Source: an uncultured Clostridia bacterium (GTDB taxonomy: Bacteria > Bacillota > Clostridia > Oscillospirales > Oscillospiraceae). Taken from it: DNA of 14,692 bases. Of the stretch, positions 13,944-14,692 are shown piece after piece. The notes under the pieces were generated by a model. That model saw only the letters and a program-made list of their open reading frames with translations. It did no database searches and was not told where the DNA came from. The translations under genes and the position numbers were made by a program. Within the stretch, counting starts at the first letter, position 1; every line of letters begins with the position of its first letter. The stretch is taken from positions 1 through 14,692 of the forward strand of contig CAMWTG010000036.1 in NCBI GenBank assembly GCA_947177115.1. The letters are read 5' to 3'.

Positions 13944-14348
13944 TCAGCGCTTGGAGAACTGAGGCGCGCGGCGGGCGGCCTTGAGGCCGTACTTCTTGCG
14001 CTCCTTCATACGAGGATCGCGGGTCAGCAGACCGGCCTTCTTCAGGACAGGACGGTTGTCATCGCTGGCCAGCAGCAGGGCGCGGGAGATGCCGTGGCGC
14101 AGAGCGCCGGCCTGACCGCTGACGCCGCCGCCCTTGACGGTGGCAACGATGTCCACCTTGCCCTCGTTGGCGGTAGCCACCAGGGGCTGACGGACGATCA
14201 TTTTCAGGGTATCGAGGCCGAAATACTCCTCGATGTCACGGCCATTGATAGTGATGGCGCCAGTGCCGCCGGGATAGACCTGGACGCGGGCCACGGAGGA
14301 CTTCCGACGGCCAGTGCCGTACAGATAAGGCTTCTTAGACTGATACAT
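13944..14348 (-). CDS. rpsI: 30S ribosomal protein S9 (uS9)
   Basis: This is a complete 134-residue uS9. The opening YGTGRRKSSVARV, the GAITINGRDIEEYF segment, VKGGGVSGQAGALRHGISRALL and the basic C-terminal tail ending APQFSKR are all diagnostic. The last residues reach the P-site tRNA in the ribosome. AAGGAGG lies about 10 bases upstream of the ATG at 14348, in the 14-base gap after rplM. The order rplM-rpsI is conserved across bacteria, and the operon ends here with a terminator. Confidence 0.98.
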   Translation of the reverse strand: MYQSKKPYLYGTGRRKSSVARVQVYPGGTGAITINGRDIEEYFGLDTLKMIVRQPLVATANEGKVDIVATVKGGGVSGQAGALRHGISRALLLASDDNRPVLKKAGLLTRDPRMKERKKYGLKAARRAPQFSKR

Positions 14349-14362
14349 GTTCCTCTACCTCC

Positions 14363-14692
14363 TTATTCCGCGTAGAGCTCAGGCTTCTGGGCCTGCTGCT
14401 CATGGGTGTCGCCGGCGTAAACGTGCAGGCGCTTGAGGGAATCCTTGGTGACCACATTGCGGGGCATCATGCCGCGGACGGCGACCCGCATGGCCAGCTC
14501 GGGCTTCTTCTCCATCATATCCTTGTACTTGGTCTCCTTCAGGCCGCCCACCCATCCGGAGTGGGTGCGGTACATCTTCTGCTCCAGCTTCTTGCCGGAG
14601 AGCGTGGCCTTGGAGGCGTTGATGACGATCACGTTGTCGCCGCAGTCGGCGTGGGGGGTGTAGGTGGGCTTGCGCTTGCCGCGGAGCAGGTC
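14363..14692 (-). CDS. rplM: 50S ribosomal protein L13 (uL13), N-terminus outside the window
   Basis: The C-terminal 109 residues of uL13 are present and the frame runs off the right edge of the window. Recognisable segments are LLRGKRKPTYTPHADCGDNV, VINASKATLSGKKLEQK, YRTHSGWVGGLKE, RVAVRGMMPRNVVTKDSLKRL and HVYAGDTHEQQAQKPE. Full-length proteins are about 142-145 residues, so roughly 35 are missing. It is the first gene of the pair and is followed 14 bases later by rpsI. Confidence 0.97.
   Translation of the reverse strand, partial: DLLRGKRKPTYTPHADCGDNVIVINASKATLSGKKLEQKMYRTHSGWVGGLKETKYKDMMEKKPELAMRVAVRGMMPRNVVTKDSLKRLHVYAGDTHEQQAQKPELYAE

Overview
The window looks like chromosomal DNA from a GC-rich anaerobic Firmicute, probably a gut clostridium of the Oscillospiraceae (Flavonifractor/Intestinimonas-like). 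The reasons are strong AGGAGG-type ribosome binding sites, Gram-positive promoters (TTGACA/TATACT), a PadR regulator, an MMPL exporter with a heptad-repeat partner, and a CHAP amidase of the type common in gut clostridia and their phages. This assignment is inference from gene style, not from a marker comparison.

Layout. (1) 1-630, plus: the 3' part of a CHAP-domain peptidoglycan amidase, closed by a hairpin terminator. (2) 689-5930, minus: a TetR regulator, a terminator, then a separate promoter driving an operon of a DUF308/HdeD-like membrane protein, an MMPL (RND-like) transporter and an exported heptad-repeat protein. The last two overlap by ATGA. (3) 6071-8334, plus: a WYL-domain regulator, then a DUF3795 cysteine-rich protein, a TfoX N-terminal-domain protein and a GyrI-like ligand-binding protein. 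A TGACA-N6-TGTCA palindrome lies over the promoter of this group. (4) 8343-11511, plus: a perfect 45-bp palindrome enclosing a near-consensus promoter, a PadR repressor, and four membrane-anchored proteins in the order A1-B1-A2-B2, joined by ATGA overlaps. A1/A2 and B1/B2 are paralogous pairs, so the unit is an old tandem duplication. (5) 11681-13792, minus: a soluble PAS-PAS hybrid histidine kinase with its own promoter and terminator. (6) 13944-14692, minus: the end of the rplM-rpsI ribosomal protein operon (rplM incomplete at the window edge).

How the genes may work together. Three self-contained sense-and-respond modules sit side by side, each with a one-component regulator next to its likely targets: TetR with MMPL export, WYL with DUF3795/TfoX/GyrI, and PadR with the A-B-A-B membrane proteins. 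The PadR module is the best candidate for an undescribed system. Its four membrane proteins match no function I can name. A1 and A2 carry an N-terminal helical domain resembling the DUF1700/HAAS or 'permease prefix' domains often encoded beside PadR genes. No stretch over 300 bases is without a gene, and I saw no tRNA, rRNA, CRISPR array or insertion sequence.
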